From the NCBI GenBank assembly GCA_022827245.1, contig JAJDTI010000179.1, positions 42,498-106,497 on the forward strand: a stretch of DNA of 64,000 nt, given 5' to 3'. Shown here piece by piece: positions 46,856 to 56,347 of the stretch (position 1 is its first letter; every line of letters begins with the position of its first letter). The translations under genes were made by a program, and so were the position numbers. A model generated the notes under the pieces. It did not search any database, was not told the DNA's origin, and saw only the letters and a list, made by a program, of their open reading frames with translations. The stretch comes from Pseudomonadales bacterium (lineage in GTDB: Bacteria > Pseudomonadota > Gammaproteobacteria > Pseudomonadales > Azotimanducaceae).

Positions 46856-47335
46856 TTAAGCGCGCCCGCTGTCGTCCGACCGTCCAGTTCCACGAATCTC
46901 CGACTGCGACTGCTCACCTGTCAACCAACGTGCAATGTACTCGACCATCTCGCCGAACTCACGCCTCTCAGACCCACGAATGGAGCATTCCCACACCGTC
47001 AGGCATCGCCAACCCGCAGCGTGAAGCTCCCCGCGTACGCGCGCGTCCCGCTCTCGGTTCCGAATCAACTTCTCCTTCCAAAACGCCGGCCGACTCGTGG
47101 GTCTGCGAAACAGGAAACAATCATGCATGTGCCAGAAACAACCGTTGACGAAGATGACCGCGTTGAACCTGCGAAACACGATGTCCGGCCTTCCTGGGAG
47201 ACCCTTCACGTGAACCCGATACCGAAAGCCACGCGCATGCAGCGCCTTCCTCACAGCCAATTCGAGTGTGGTATCCGCCCCGCGGATCGATGCCATGATC
47301 CGGCTGCGGGTCGCCCGATCTACCCTGTCTACCAC
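46856..47335 (-). CDS. vsr: Very short patch repair endonuclease
   Basis: 159 residues. MVDRVDRATRSRIMASIRG at the start, GRPDIVFRRFNAVIFVNGCFWH (catalytic Asp and His region) and the Cys-His zinc ligands HDC fit Vsr. It nicks T:G mismatches produced by deamination of 5-methylcytosine. It follows the cytosine methyltransferase on the same strand after 166 bases, the classic pairing. The C-terminal tail is longer than needed. Confidence 0.93.
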   Translation of the reverse strand: MVDRVDRATRSRIMASIRGADTTLELAVRKALHARGFRYRVHVKGLPGRPDIVFRRFNAVIFVNGCFWHMHDCFLFRRPTSRPAFWKEKLIRNRERDARVRGELHAAGWRCLTVWECSIRGSERREFGEMVEYIARWLTGEQSQSEIRGTGRSDDSGRA

Positions 47336-47501
47336 TGTCTTCTGCCCGCCGGGGTGAGCTTGCTGAACACCGCGACCTCGTATCGCAGGCTAATGCGCGT
47401 TCCTGCGAACCTGCGCCCGGCCCCGGACTTCCCAACGCCATCCATCACGCAGATTGGTAGCTAGACGTCTCCATGGGAGATGATCTTCAGCACCCATCCA
47501 C

Positions 47502-49193
47502 CTACGCGACGACCGATAGGCTCTCCGAACCGACCGCCTGGTCCTCCAGGGAGCCGCCGGTGCCATTGAGTTCCGACGCACAACCAGGCATTAGTACGTT
47601 GTTGAACCAGCATCCGACAATCATCCCTGCATAGATCGGGGATCGCCTCTCCGACAGCTTCGCCTCACCGATCAGCGACTCGTTGCCTGACAACGATGCC
47701 GTCAGCACATGCCTAACCCTTTGCCACACTACTGCACTGTCCAGCTCGCCTATGCGTTGTCCAACCTCCCCCGCTAGCCGTCCCAGCTCATCCAACACTT
47801 CAAAGGGCCCAATCCCCGACATGCGATGCAGCCAAACTTGCTGAAGCGACCAGTGCGGATCACCGCCCGCTAGCGCGCCCGACAGCGAGGCACCCCTCAC
47901 GCCGAGGGCCGAGAACTCTTCAGCAACAGCCCAATCATCCGCCAACAACGATAGGGTCGCCGACTCCAGGCCAGTCACTCTGACATCCCTCGGCGTCCCA
48001 TATCGGAAGTCCACGCCCCACTTGGGAGTGCCACTGTCGAACGAGTTCGACATCTGAAATCTCATACCGCTCTTGAACCTCAAACCCGGTATCGCAGCCC
48101 GGAATCGACGTCTGTCGGGAAAGCGGTGCTTGGCGGTTCTGGGTAGAGTCTCCGGTGGACGTTCTCGCGCAAGCGGAACCTGCTTTCGTTCCCACGGATG
48201 CCTCAGCCGTCCGGCCGAAACTCCACGCAGCGCACAGCCAATGTAGTACGAAAAGAGAGGCGGCAGCGCGTTACCGATCAACTGAATCTTGGCAGTGTAG
48301 GACGGCGCGAAGAAGCCGAATGCCCCGGGGAACCCCTGCAAGGACGCCCGCTCTCGAATCGTGAGCCGCCTAAAATCCCCAGTCGCCCTGGTGTCCTCAA
48401 TCACGATGCTCTCACGCGACACCTTGGTACATGTCGCCGTCAGCGTTCGGGACGGGCGGTCCGAGTCATCGGGGAACCCCATCCGGTTGTAGACCGGATG
48501 GTGAGTCTTAGCCTCCACATTCAGACGCACCTCTTCGTCCGTCAACGGGTTCTCAACAATGTGGTCAGATAGACTCTCGAGAGGTATACGGGTCCCGTAC
48601 ATCATGTCCTCGTAACATTCCGTTCCAAACGAACCAATGACGTCGCGAAGTGTGAGAGACGGCGTCCTCGACCTATAGCTCAACAACAGATCCTCGGGAA
48701 ATCTCCCGACAATGCACCGCTTCCGGCGTTGCGGAAGGCCAAACTCCGACAGGTCAACTACACGGATAGAGTCGACAAGGTGGGCAAATTCCACCAGCTC
48801 CCCGCCGTTCGACATTTCTGCTTCGATGATCTTCGCGACTCTCGGTACGTTTTCCATGACCCAGAATCTCGGCTGGACATGTGCCACCACTGCCAGAAAA
48901 GCCCGCAGGTCGACCATCCCGTCAACGAGATCGCCCGAACCACCCTTGTTGGAGTAGGAGAACTGCGTACATGGCGGGCTTCCGACAACCACATCCACGT
49001 CTGAAGGTAGCGATGCGAGATCCAGAGATCGCATATCGCACTCTCGCACACTATCACCCAAGTTCTTCGCGTACGTTTCTACTGCCGTCGGGGAAATGTC
49101 GATGCCTTCAACTACACGCACGCCGGACAATTCCAACCCAAGTGACCACCCGCCTACGCCGCAATAAAGGTCTATGGCCTTTAGCTGTCTCAA
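47502..49193 (-). CDS. C5-cytosine DNA methyltransferase with C-terminal extension
   Basis: 563 residues. The first about 325 are a C5 methyltransferase: IDLYCGVGGWSLG (motif I), GSPPCTQFS with catalytic Cys (IV), MENVPR (VI), QRRKR (VIII) and IGNALPPLFSYYIG (X). The remaining about 240 residues, including WHS-like LQQVWLHRMSGI and HVLTASL, match no domain I recognise and may couple it to the restriction partner. Its target sequence cannot be read. Genes for a DUF3883 nuclease and helicase are immediately upstream, and Vsr follows. Confidence 0.92.
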   Translation of the reverse strand: MRQLKAIDLYCGVGGWSLGLELSGVRVVEGIDISPTAVETYAKNLGDSVRECDMRSLDLASLPSDVDVVVGSPPCTQFSYSNKGGSGDLVDGMVDLRAFLAVVAHVQPRFWVMENVPRVAKIIEAEMSNGGELVEFAHLVDSIRVVDLSEFGLPQRRKRCIVGRFPEDLLLSYRSRTPSLTLRDVIGSFGTECYEDMMYGTRIPLESLSDHIVENPLTDEEVRLNVEAKTHHPVYNRMGFPDDSDRPSRTLTATCTKVSRESIVIEDTRATGDFRRLTIRERASLQGFPGAFGFFAPSYTAKIQLIGNALPPLFSYYIGCALRGVSAGRLRHPWERKQVPLARERPPETLPRTAKHRFPDRRRFRAAIPGLRFKSGMRFQMSNSFDSGTPKWGVDFRYGTPRDVRVTGLESATLSLLADDWAVAEEFSALGVRGASLSGALAGGDPHWSLQQVWLHRMSGIGPFEVLDELGRLAGEVGQRIGELDSAVVWQRVRHVLTASLSGNESLIGEAKLSERRSPIYAGMIVGCWFNNVLMPGCASELNGTGGSLEDQAVGSESLSVVA

Positions 49194-49296
49194 CTCTCTA
49201 ACAACCTTTTTTGGATCCTAAAGTCGAACGGCCTCGACGGCCACCCACCCTCATCCCTTCTCGTCCCCGTCTTACCACCAAATGCAATCGCGGAAA

Positions 49297-50253
49297 TCAT
49301 GAGTTCGCTGACATCCGGTACTCGGTGGCCAAAACATCCCAACCGCGCGGCGTTTCGGGTCCGAAAAAGAACTCGTAAGGCCCTCTGATCACACGGGGCT
49401 CGTAGTCCTGGCGCTGCATCTGCGACCGATCGACGAGGTAAAGTGCATAGCGTTCGCCTTCACGTTTCGCGCATTCAATCTCGTTGACTGTCCAATAGAA
49501 TCTCGGGGTTCCAACGAAAGACTTCACCTCAATGAAGCAGTTGTGGACAATCGACGACCGATCACGAAAGGACAGAACATCGAACCCCGCGTTCGCGTGA
49601 CGATCTGAAATGCGACGAATCTGCCTCCTAAGCGGATGGTCCTTCAGACGGCTCCTTTCAAACGCCACTACCCGTTCCTCTGCTTTAAGGCCCGCTTCGG
49701 CGCTCTCAGCCAGCCTTCGCTGCAGATCATCCGCACTTAGAGTCCCTAGGGAGAGTGCGTCATTTGACCGGGCTACGGCCTCAACAAACCGATCGGCATA
49801 CTGTTTTCCAACTCTCCAAGTTGTCGACGTCAAGCGGTCTCGATGGAACACTCCGACATCGACAAGCAACGCACCGAGCCCCAAGTGCCTGCCGGGCGCA
49901 CGTTTGGCGTCAACCCACACTTCGTCCGTGCCATCCACTAGCACTAACGCGTCCCCAAGCGTGGGCGCGAGACGTTCCGCGAGCACGTAATCCACGAGCC
50001 GAGCGCCTAACACGTCTGCTCGCTCGACTACCTCCGAACTCGAAACTTGGTCACCGCGCACCTTCACGATGCCCAGATCGTCGAGCAACTCAATGGTGTT
50101 CTGGATCTTTACACGCGACGCGCGAAACAAGACCGCCACGTTCTCGACGAGCGAGGAAGCTGCCACCGCGCCGCCATGGCTGTGAATGTACTCGATCAGC
50201 CCAAGTGTCGCACTCGCGCCAATCACGCCTTCAGCTCGCCTTGCGTTGCTCAT
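49297..50253 (-). CDS. DUF3883 nuclease-like protein with winged helix
   Basis: 318 residues. The N-terminus (about 5-70) fits a winged helix (LGLIEYIHSHGGAVAASSL). The C-terminus has AGFDVLSFRDRSS...FIEVKSF, the DUF3883 pattern whose D..ExK residues match PD-(D/E)xK nucleases. DUF3883 proteins accompany helicases and methyltransferases in restriction-like systems. The ATG at 50253 overlaps the end of the helicase gene. Probable effector or nuclease of the cluster. Confidence 0.82.
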   Translation of the reverse strand: MSNARRAEGVIGASATLGLIEYIHSHGGAVAASSLVENVAVLFRASRVKIQNTIELLDDLGIVKVRGDQVSSSEVVERADVLGARLVDYVLAERLAPTLGDALVLVDGTDEVWVDAKRAPGRHLGLGALLVDVGVFHRDRLTSTTWRVGKQYADRFVEAVARSNDALSLGTLSADDLQRRLAESAEAGLKAEERVVAFERSRLKDHPLRRQIRRISDRHANAGFDVLSFRDRSSIVHNCFIEVKSFVGTPRFYWTVNEIECAKREGERYALYLVDRSQMQRQDYEPRVIRGPYEFFFGPETPRGWDVLATEYRMSANS

Positions 50254-52198
50254 ATGCGCGAATGACTGCTTTGATGTCTTCCACCGACTCGTCTTCTGAA
50301 AACACCAAGTCGAAGAGGGGAATGTCGTCCGTATCGATGAGTTTGGTCATCCGCTCTTCCTTGATCACCAAACGCTCGTCAATGACCTGCTCGACGGTAT
50401 CGTCAGATACCAGGTAGTAGTACATTTTCGGCGATCCCCCGTCCGGATCGTACCGATGAATTCGATCTTTTGACTGGATGAACTTCGCTGCATTGAAGTC
50501 TCGATCGAAGTAGATCGCAGTGTCCGCCGCCTTATGTAGGGAGATCGACTCACCGATCGCCTGCGGGTTCGCAATGAGAACCGCCGTTCGGGACGTGGTG
50601 TTGAACTCGCGGATAATCCGTTCTCGGCTCTGCAATCCACTTGCCTCTTCCACGTCTGAGTCGGCAATAGGCGTTGCTCCAGAAATGACATTGACGATCT
50701 CAGCACTGCAGGACAGTTCCTCCAGTAACATTGCAAGATTGCCTATGAAGTACGACCAGACTACGACCTTTCGTTCGCGCTCAACGATGTCCCTAACCAG
50801 CCGTCGCACCTCCGCGAGCTTTTCCAATTGCTTTGCCGAGTCAAAATCCTCCACGCGCTGTGCGATCGCCACCTCAGCGCCTGATACCGGAATCCGATCT
50901 CCCGGATGGAACACGCCATCCGCGTCTAACGGGCCAAGGAGCAGCGAGGGGTTCGTCGCGGCTTGCCGCAAACGGATGAGCCGTGCCCTTAACAACGTGG
51001 ACGTGCGCGAATCTACGCCTTCCCGGATTCTTGGAACGATCAACTGCTCGATATCGCGGTAGATCGAACGTTGCTCTGCGCCCATCGGCACGACTACACG
51101 GGTTTCCGAGGTCGGCGCCAGACCAAGGTCGCGCTTCCTTATGCGAGTGAAAAACGGTCGAACTCTCTCCTTGAGATTCGCCACCGCTGCTGGAAGGTGA
51201 CCCGCCGTCATGGCTCGCAGCGTTCCAAGCGGGAAGCCAATGATGTTTCGATCGGGGTGGATGAAACGAAACAGGTTGTTCAGGTCCTCGTACCCGTTCG
51301 GTGCCGGCGTACCAGTCAGCACAACTCGAGATGCCGCAAATGGCGCTGTTCTCAGTACGGACGCTGCCCACTCACCGTCGTCGCGCTTTACGTAGTGGGC
51401 CTCATCCAAGACCAGCATCACACGTCGCTCAGAACTGTCAATGAAGTCGCGAAAGTCCGTCTCCGCTCCCATGAAGGACTGATACGATGTCAGCGTCATC
51501 TCGACGTCCCGCTCAGCGAATCGGTGACCCCTCAGGTACGCGTGTCTTTCGTGGACAGGTACTATCCCGGAAACTCGTTTCCCCTTCGCCTCTCTTCCGA
51601 AGAGCGCGTGGTACTCATCCTCCCATGCCCTGAAAGAGGATAGCGGCCCAATCACCAAAAGGTGGTCTACACGACGGTGCCGCGCGACCTGAGCCTTCAG
51701 GTAGGCATACGCTGCCAGTACAATCGTCGTCTTGCCAGATCCGGGAACCGAGAAGTTGCAGCAATGTTGAGAGAACGCGAGGTGGTACGCCGATAAGAGC
51801 TGAAGAGGATAGAGCGTCCTACCTGGGCACGTTTCAGAGATCGTGATGGCGAACTCCTCCAACCCTTCGGGCTTTACCTCGCCATGCCAAATGGCTTCCG
51901 CCGAGCGGGAAAACTCTTCAAAGTGCTCCTCATCGGCGCGAACAGCCCGCATCGAGCTGGATAGCTCGTCGGCTTCGCCAACGCTGATGCCGATTCGCTC
52001 CAGAATTTTCTCAAGCGTGCGGTAGACAGGCGAAAGGTCTTGGTCAGAGCAAGGGATAACGACACGTCCCTCTGACTGGAACTCACCGCCTTGTTTGCGC
52101 AGGAAAGCCGCGAATAACCGGCTCCGACGTAGGCTCTCCAGCCCACCAGTAATGACCAGTCCGTGTGACTGTTCGTCAAAGTCGACTACCAGAGCCAT
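50231..52198 (-). CDS. SNF2-family DEAD/DEAH helicase-like ATPase
   Basis: 655 residues. Motif I VPGSGKTT, motif II LDEAHYVK, motif III TGTPAPN, and C-terminal motifs VVVWSYF, INVISGATP-like and QSKDRIHRYD are all recognisable in Swi2/Snf2 order. Such ATPases translocate on duplex DNA in several defence systems. The N-terminal 130 residues are specific to this group. It follows the ParB-like gene by 48 bases and overlaps the DUF3883 gene. Confidence 0.9.
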   Translation of the reverse strand: MALVVDFDEQSHGLVITGGLESLRRSRLFAAFLRKQGGEFQSEGRVVIPCSDQDLSPVYRTLEKILERIGISVGEADELSSSMRAVRADEEHFEEFSRSAEAIWHGEVKPEGLEEFAITISETCPGRTLYPLQLLSAYHLAFSQHCCNFSVPGSGKTTIVLAAYAYLKAQVARHRRVDHLLVIGPLSSFRAWEDEYHALFGREAKGKRVSGIVPVHERHAYLRGHRFAERDVEMTLTSYQSFMGAETDFRDFIDSSERRVMLVLDEAHYVKRDDGEWAASVLRTAPFAASRVVLTGTPAPNGYEDLNNLFRFIHPDRNIIGFPLGTLRAMTAGHLPAAVANLKERVRPFFTRIRKRDLGLAPTSETRVVVPMGAEQRSIYRDIEQLIVPRIREGVDSRTSTLLRARLIRLRQAATNPSLLLGPLDADGVFHPGDRIPVSGAEVAIAQRVEDFDSAKQLEKLAEVRRLVRDIVERERKVVVWSYFIGNLAMLLEELSCSAEIVNVISGATPIADSDVEEASGLQSRERIIREFNTTSRTAVLIANPQAIGESISLHKAADTAIYFDRDFNAAKFIQSKDRIHRYDPDGGSPKMYYYLVSDDTVEQVIDERLVIKEERMTKLIDTDDIPLFDLVFSEDESVEDIKAVIRAYEQRKAS

Positions 52199-52246
52199 CT
52201 CGTCATACCTTTAGCCGGTTGTTGATACGTCGAGCTGTTCAGGTCG

Positions 52247-53578
52247 CTAGTTTGACCGTCTCTCATGCCGCTCAATCTTCTTCTTCATGGCGAAGGTGAG
52301 TCTGCTTATCTCCTTTATCATCTCTCGACAGGTAGGATCCGCCAGCAATCCCGGGCTTCCGGCATCAATCCTGCGCAACGAATTCAGTGCCCGCGTCAGC
52401 AAGCGGGGTGGTTCAAGCTCCTCGACGACATCCTCCAGCGCGTCCTCGGAGATTCCGAAGCTCCGCTTCACCGCAGGATCGACGGAGTCCTTCCACTCAT
52501 CATCACGCGCTCTGGCGGCATCAACGAGCGTCTTGAGATCAGGGTATTTGTTGGCATACTCCTGTAGTGACCCCATCTTTTCCGTGATCGGCTCAACCTG
52601 TTGTCTATGTTGCTCCGCGAAGGGTCGCCAAATCTTCTCGTGAGCAAAGAAACTCTTCTTTCCAGAGCCCTCATGGGAAATCGCTCTGTATGTCTTATTC
52701 GTGCCAGTGAAATTCGAGCCGAGCCGGATGTAATCGAACTGTATGGCTTTGAGCTCCAGAAGATCTATATCCGGCTCGAACGCCCACTGAATCTGTCCCT
52801 TGCCTCCTTCAAGTCGGACAAGATCGCTGTAGAGGTCAACGAACATTCCTTCTTTCGTACCACCACCATCCTCTTTGAGCATGTTGTAGAGCCCCGGGCA
52901 TCCAATGTGGTCGAGATACTCGTCCATCAGGGACATGATGCCGATCAATCTCTTGACCCGATATTCTGACTCCCCCATGAGTTGGGCGATCTCCGGGATG
53001 TCGATTCCGAGTGCTTCTTTGAGCCGCTTCGCATGCAGATACTTTTCCAGGGGCCCATAATCAAGAATCGCGTCCTCGCCTAACTGGTACTGTGTCTCTA
53101 ACCGGACGATTTCCTCCTCGTTCTCGTCATAAGCGTCGGGGAGGATTACCGCTTCGAAATACTGCTTTTCACTTTCTGCCTTTTCGACTCTTCGAAGTAG
53201 CATCGCGCGGCGGTTGCCGTCGATGATCACTCCATCCAGCGTGACGATCCCTGGTCGCTGCTGCCCTTTTCGTCCTAAGTCCTCAAGCGTCCGTCTGTTT
53301 CTGCCTCTATTGGTGTCCCAGAGGAACCTCCCGATTTGATTGTGTAGATCGTCGTCATATTCGTCATCACCGACCGCATGCTCCTGTTGCCACGTCAGCA
53401 TCTCGCTCTCTAGACGGCCGTTGTGCCGGTTGTAAACCAGCAGGTCCAGATCGATTCGGTGCACGGGGTGAATCTCGGACACCCCCTTGTAGTAGAGCTT
53501 GCTCTGACTGATCGCCTTACCAGGGCTCTGCCTGAGTTGTGCAAGTTGCTGCTGGCGTACGTCGCGTGCGAGTACCAT
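52247..53578 (-). CDS. ParB/Srx-like domain protein of the modification cluster
   Basis: 443 residues from ATG 53578, chosen because AGGA is six bases upstream. An in-frame extension to TTG 53650 also looks protein-like (GPLGLAKLLGHLKHSQ). The Srx/ParB-like region includes HPVHRIDLDLLVYN and LDGVIIDGNRRAMLLRR, the ParB nucleotide-binding signature. The C-terminal part is helical and charged. ParB-like proteins occur as regulators or nucleases in DndB-like and restriction-type clusters. First gene of the minus-strand cluster ending at vsr. Confidence 0.8.
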   Translation of the reverse strand: MVLARDVRQQQLAQLRQSPGKAISQSKLYYKGVSEIHPVHRIDLDLLVYNRHNGRLESEMLTWQQEHAVGDDEYDDDLHNQIGRFLWDTNRGRNRRTLEDLGRKGQQRPGIVTLDGVIIDGNRRAMLLRRVEKAESEKQYFEAVILPDAYDENEEEIVRLETQYQLGEDAILDYGPLEKYLHAKRLKEALGIDIPEIAQLMGESEYRVKRLIGIMSLMDEYLDHIGCPGLYNMLKEDGGGTKEGMFVDLYSDLVRLEGGKGQIQWAFEPDIDLLELKAIQFDYIRLGSNFTGTNKTYRAISHEGSGKKSFFAHEKIWRPFAEQHRQQVEPITEKMGSLQEYANKYPDLKTLVDAARARDDEWKDSVDPAVKRSFGISEDALEDVVEELEPPRLLTRALNSLRRIDAGSPGLLADPTCREMIKEISRLTFAMKKKIERHERRSN

Positions 53579-53919
53579 TCCGAATCCTGCTCCCCGTTGA
53601 CTGTGCTTCAGATGTCCAAGGAGCTTAGCCAGCCCGAGGGGTCCTCGCAAATCAGTGTGCCCATCTGCTGACGAGCGGGAGAATCCCTTTCGATCGCGAA
53701 GACGGCGATCGTGAAGACGGCGACCGCGCACAAGAGCCGCCGACCTTTGGTCACCCCGGCTTCCTCGATATCCCGTGGGCGGTGAAGAGCTGAAGGGGGA
53801 AGGCGCAGTTACGCGAATTGAGAATGGCTAGCCGCCTCCAAAGATGTGATTACCTTACTGATAACGGCAAGTGTGAGAGGGAAAAATAGCTATTTACAAC
53901 AGTCAGTTACGCCAAGTTA
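53579..53919. other. Island right-end region with possible integrase arm repeats
   Basis: No gene beyond the ParB-like start region. Two copies of CAGTTACGC occur at 53806-53814 and 53904-53912, and the palindrome AAATAGCTATTT at 53884-53895 lies close to the att site. These might be arm-type or excisionase sites; nothing proves it. Confidence 0.4.
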
Positions 53920-53934
53920 GTGGTGGAGGCGGCG
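53920..53934. repeat. Right att repeat, within the ssrA 3' end
   Basis: GTGGTGGAGGCGGCG, identical to 36539-36553. It overlaps the acceptor-stem end of tmRNA, so the island regenerates the RNA end on insertion. Confidence 0.8.
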
Positions 53935-54272
53935 GGAGTCGAACCCGCGTCCGTCGGTCCTCCATCGTCGGATCTACATGCTTAGTTTCGTCTATTGCTT
54001 TAGCCCGCGGGCGACCCGACGAACAGGGTGCCCTGAGGCGATTCCCTAAGGTTTAGCCTCCGGAGTCGGGACATCCTCCGGCCGCGATCCCGTGAACTTG
54101 CCCCCGATGGACCGCCACGGGCAGCAGGCCATCGAGGTTAGCCTCAAGCGGCTAGTGCGTAGTTGTCGTCGTTGGCAACTATTTCAGGTTGCAGCAATGG
54201 ATTTACGAGAGTTGCTACCCTCTCGGCATGCACCTTCGACTTCGATACCGCCGTCGAAACCAGATCGCCCCC
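53921..54272 (-). ncRNA. ssrA: Transfer-messenger RNA
   Basis: 352 bases on the minus strand. The 5' end GGGGGCGATCTGGTTTCGAC at 54272 and the tRNA-like 3' end GGGTTCGACTCCCGCC followed by CCA are typical. The encoded tag ends ANDDNYALAA with its stop at 54144-54146, close to the common gammaproteobacterial ANDENYALAA. It releases ribosomes stalled on broken mRNA and tags their products for proteolysis. The island is inserted at its 3' end without harming it. Confidence 0.95.
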
Positions 54273-55643
54273 AAGGGTGTCGAAACGGTCACGCATTGTA
54301 GCAGGATCGCCCTCCGCCACCGCCGGTCGGCCGCCGCGGCGCTCGGGCTCCTGGTGGTGGTCACCCAGGCCGCCCTTTCCGCGCCGGCCGCCCCAGGCGA
54401 GCGCGCCCGGGACCACCTCGCCCGCGCCATCGAGCACATCCAGGCGGAGCGCTACGCGCTGGCGCGCAGCTACCTCGAACCGGTGCTCCTGAGCCCCTGG
54501 ATCACCTCGCGCCAGCGCGCCCGCGCGTACTACTACCGCGGCTTCGCCTTCGCCTCGGAGGAAATGTACGTCTCCGCGGCGCAGGACTACGTGCGCGCGC
54601 TCGAGTTCCATCCGAGCCTGCCGCAGGCGCTGTCCGGACTCGCGCACCTCTACGGCGAGGGGCTCGGACTGGTCCGGGACGATGCGGCGGCCTTCCGGCT
54701 CGCGCTGAAGGCCGCGCGGGGCGGTGACGGGGCCGCGCGCGTCCGGGTCGGGGTGTCCTACCTCGGCAGCGATATCGCCCGGGCCCGTTACTGGCTCCAG
54801 GCCGCGGCGGAGGACGGCTATGTCCCGGCCTACGTCCACCTGGCCCGCAGCTTCAGGCGTTCGTTCGCGGACACGCCGGACCCGGCCGCCGCGCGGCATT
54901 GGTACGAACGGGCCGAGGGCGCCGGCAGCGTGGAGGCGACGCTGGCCCTCGGCCACATGTTCCGGAACGGGGAGCTCGGCCCCCCCGACCCGGGCGAGGC
55001 GGCGCGGCGGTTCGAACGGGCATCCGCCGCGGGCTCCGGGCATGCGCAGGCGGCGCTCGCCCACCTGTACGTCGGCGGTGAGGGCGTGCCCAGGGATCTC
55101 CGCCGCGCCCACGCCCTCTACACGGAAGCCGCGACCCGGCATGTCGCGGCCGCCTACACGGGGCTCGGCCACCTGTACGAGACGGGCGCTGGAACCGCGC
55201 GCAACGAGATCCTGGCCGAGCGTTGGTATCGGCGCGGCGCCGACGCGGACGAGGCGGTCGCCCAGTACCGCCTCGGGCGCCTGCTGCTCGTGGACCGCTC
55301 GGGCGACCGTCTCGAAGAGGCCGTGCACTGGCTCCAGCGCGCCGCCGGCGCGGGTCACGCGGCGGCGCAGAATGCGGCGGCCTGGATTCTGGCCACGTCG
55401 CCCCGCGACGCGGTGCGCAACGGCGCGCTCGCGGTACACCTCGCCGAGCGGGCGGTGGCACAGGCGGAGGACGCGGACACCCTCGACACCCTGGCGGCCG
55501 CGTTGGCGGAGGAGGGGGACTTTCCCCGCGCGATCGCATCGCAACGCCTGGCGCTCGCGCGCCTCGACGCGGACGACGAACGCCGCGCGGAACTGCTCGC
55601 GCGCCTGGCCAGCTACGAGGCCAGCCGGCCCTGGCGGGAGTAA
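54228..55643 (+). CDS. Sel1-repeat lipid/secreted-type protein
   Basis: About 471 residues of Sel1/TPR-like repeats, seen as recurring LGHMFRNGELG, LAHLYVGGEGVP, LGHLYETGAGTA and LGRLLLVDRSGD units. An N-terminal hydrophobic stretch (SAAAALGLLVVVTQAALSAPAAP) looks like a signal peptide, so it is probably exported. ATG 54228 is used, but it lies antisense to the first 45 bases of ssrA and the true start may be later. Sel1 proteins act as scaffolds; no specific partner is evident. Confidence 0.8.
   Translation: MHLRLRYRRRNQIAPKGVETVTHCSRIALRHRRSAAAALGLLVVVTQAALSAPAAPGERARDHLARAIEHIQAERYALARSYLEPVLLSPWITSRQRARAYYYRGFAFASEEMYVSAAQDYVRALEFHPSLPQALSGLAHLYGEGLGLVRDDAAAFRLALKAARGGDGAARVRVGVSYLGSDIARARYWLQAAAEDGYVPAYVHLARSFRRSFADTPDPAAARHWYERAEGAGSVEATLALGHMFRNGELGPPDPGEAARRFERASAAGSGHAQAALAHLYVGGEGVPRDLRRAHALYTEAATRHVAAAYTGLGHLYETGAGTARNEILAERWYRRGADADEAVAQYRLGRLLLVDRSGDRLEEAVHWLQRAAGAGHAAAQNAAAWILATSPRDAVRNGALAVHLAERAVAQAEDADTLDTLAAALAEEGDFPRAIASQRLALARLDADDERRAELLARLASYEASRPWRE
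54295..54300 (-). promoter_or_regulatory. Possible -10 of ssrA
   Basis: TACAAT on the minus strand, 22 bases before the mature 5' end; RNase P would trim the leader. No good -35 is at the expected distance. Confidence 0.4.
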
Positions 55644-55665
55644 CGGGCGTGCCGCGGCTCCGGCG

Positions 55666-56208
55666 TCATGCGCCCAGCTTGTCGAAAACGTCCTCGATCG
55701 ACGACGCCACCGCATAAAGTTCCGCGGTGTCGCCGTGGGCAAACTCCGTTGCGACGACATGGTCGATGAGGGACAGCAGCGGGTCCCAGTAGCCTTCGCG
55801 GTTCGCGAGTACGATCGGTCTGTCGTGCAGGCCGAGCTGTCGCCAGGTGAGGACTTCGATGGTCTCGTCCAACGTGCCGAGCCCGCCCGGCAGCGAGACG
55901 AAGGCGTCCGCCAGCTCGAACATCGTCCGCTTGCGCGCATGCATGTCGTCCACCACGACCAGTTCGGTCAGCCCGGTCGCCGGGACCTCGGACTCCATCG
56001 AACGCGGAATGACCCCGACCACCCGTCCACCGCCGGCGAGCGCCGCGTCCGCCACGCTCCCCATCAGGCCGACGCCACCGCCGCCGTAGACGATCCCGAG
56101 CCCCCGCGCGGCACAGGCGGCCCCGAACGCGCGCGCGTGGTCCGTGAACGCGGCATCGCGTCCCGAGCTCGCGCCGCAGTAGACGCACAACGTCTGGATC
56201 TCCCGCAA
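55666..56208 (-). CDS. LOG-family (TIGR00730) Rossmann-fold protein
   Basis: 180 residues. TLCVYCGASSG at the start, VYGGGGVGLMG, and PGGLGTLDE (the PGGxGTxxE motif) show the nucleotide 5'-monophosphate phosphoribohydrolase family (plant LOG, bacterial YgdH/YvdD type). The TTG start at 56208 is preferred because GGAGG lies five bases upstream and the chain then begins at the usual family N-terminus. The reaction removes ribose-5-phosphate from a nucleotide. Divergent from the small protein gene on its right. Confidence 0.85.
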   Translation of the reverse strand: MREIQTLCVYCGASSGRDAAFTDHARAFGAACAARGLGIVYGGGGVGLMGSVADAALAGGGRVVGVIPRSMESEVPATGLTELVVVDDMHARKRTMFELADAFVSLPGGLGTLDETIEVLTWRQLGLHDRPIVLANREGYWDPLLSLIDHVVATEFAHGDTAELYAVASSIEDVFDKLGA

Positions 56209-56347
56209 TCCGGCCTCCGTTCCATCCCGTACGAGCGCGCGGGCGCCAACGAAGCGCGAGCTTATCGCAGCCGCGAGGCCCGTCACTGCATGGCGGGCGA
56301 CGGGCGTTTCTGGTAAAAAGCACGCCGCTTTTCTCGGACTGCGACCG

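Larger units (their letters stand above)
36539..53934. mobile_element. Genomic island integrated at the ssrA 3' end
   Basis: The island is bounded by the 15-bp direct repeat GTGGTGGAGGCGGCG at 36539-36553 and 53920-53934. The right copy is the 3' end of tmRNA. The integrase lies just inside the left repeat. Content: Cys-rich protein, recombinase cassette, hairpin region, LOTUS/ATPase/PRTase-like gene, and a five-gene DNA-modification cluster. The region 46-53.9 kb is visibly more AT-rich than the flanks. The orientation of integrase and attachment sites fits P4-type islands in tmRNA genes. Confidence 0.85.

Noticed and set aside
46283..47464. 393-codon plus-strand frame over vsr and its right side
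   Set aside because: It crosses unrelated sequence: only 46617-46752 resembles a protein (kinase fragment), and the rest is antisense to vsr.
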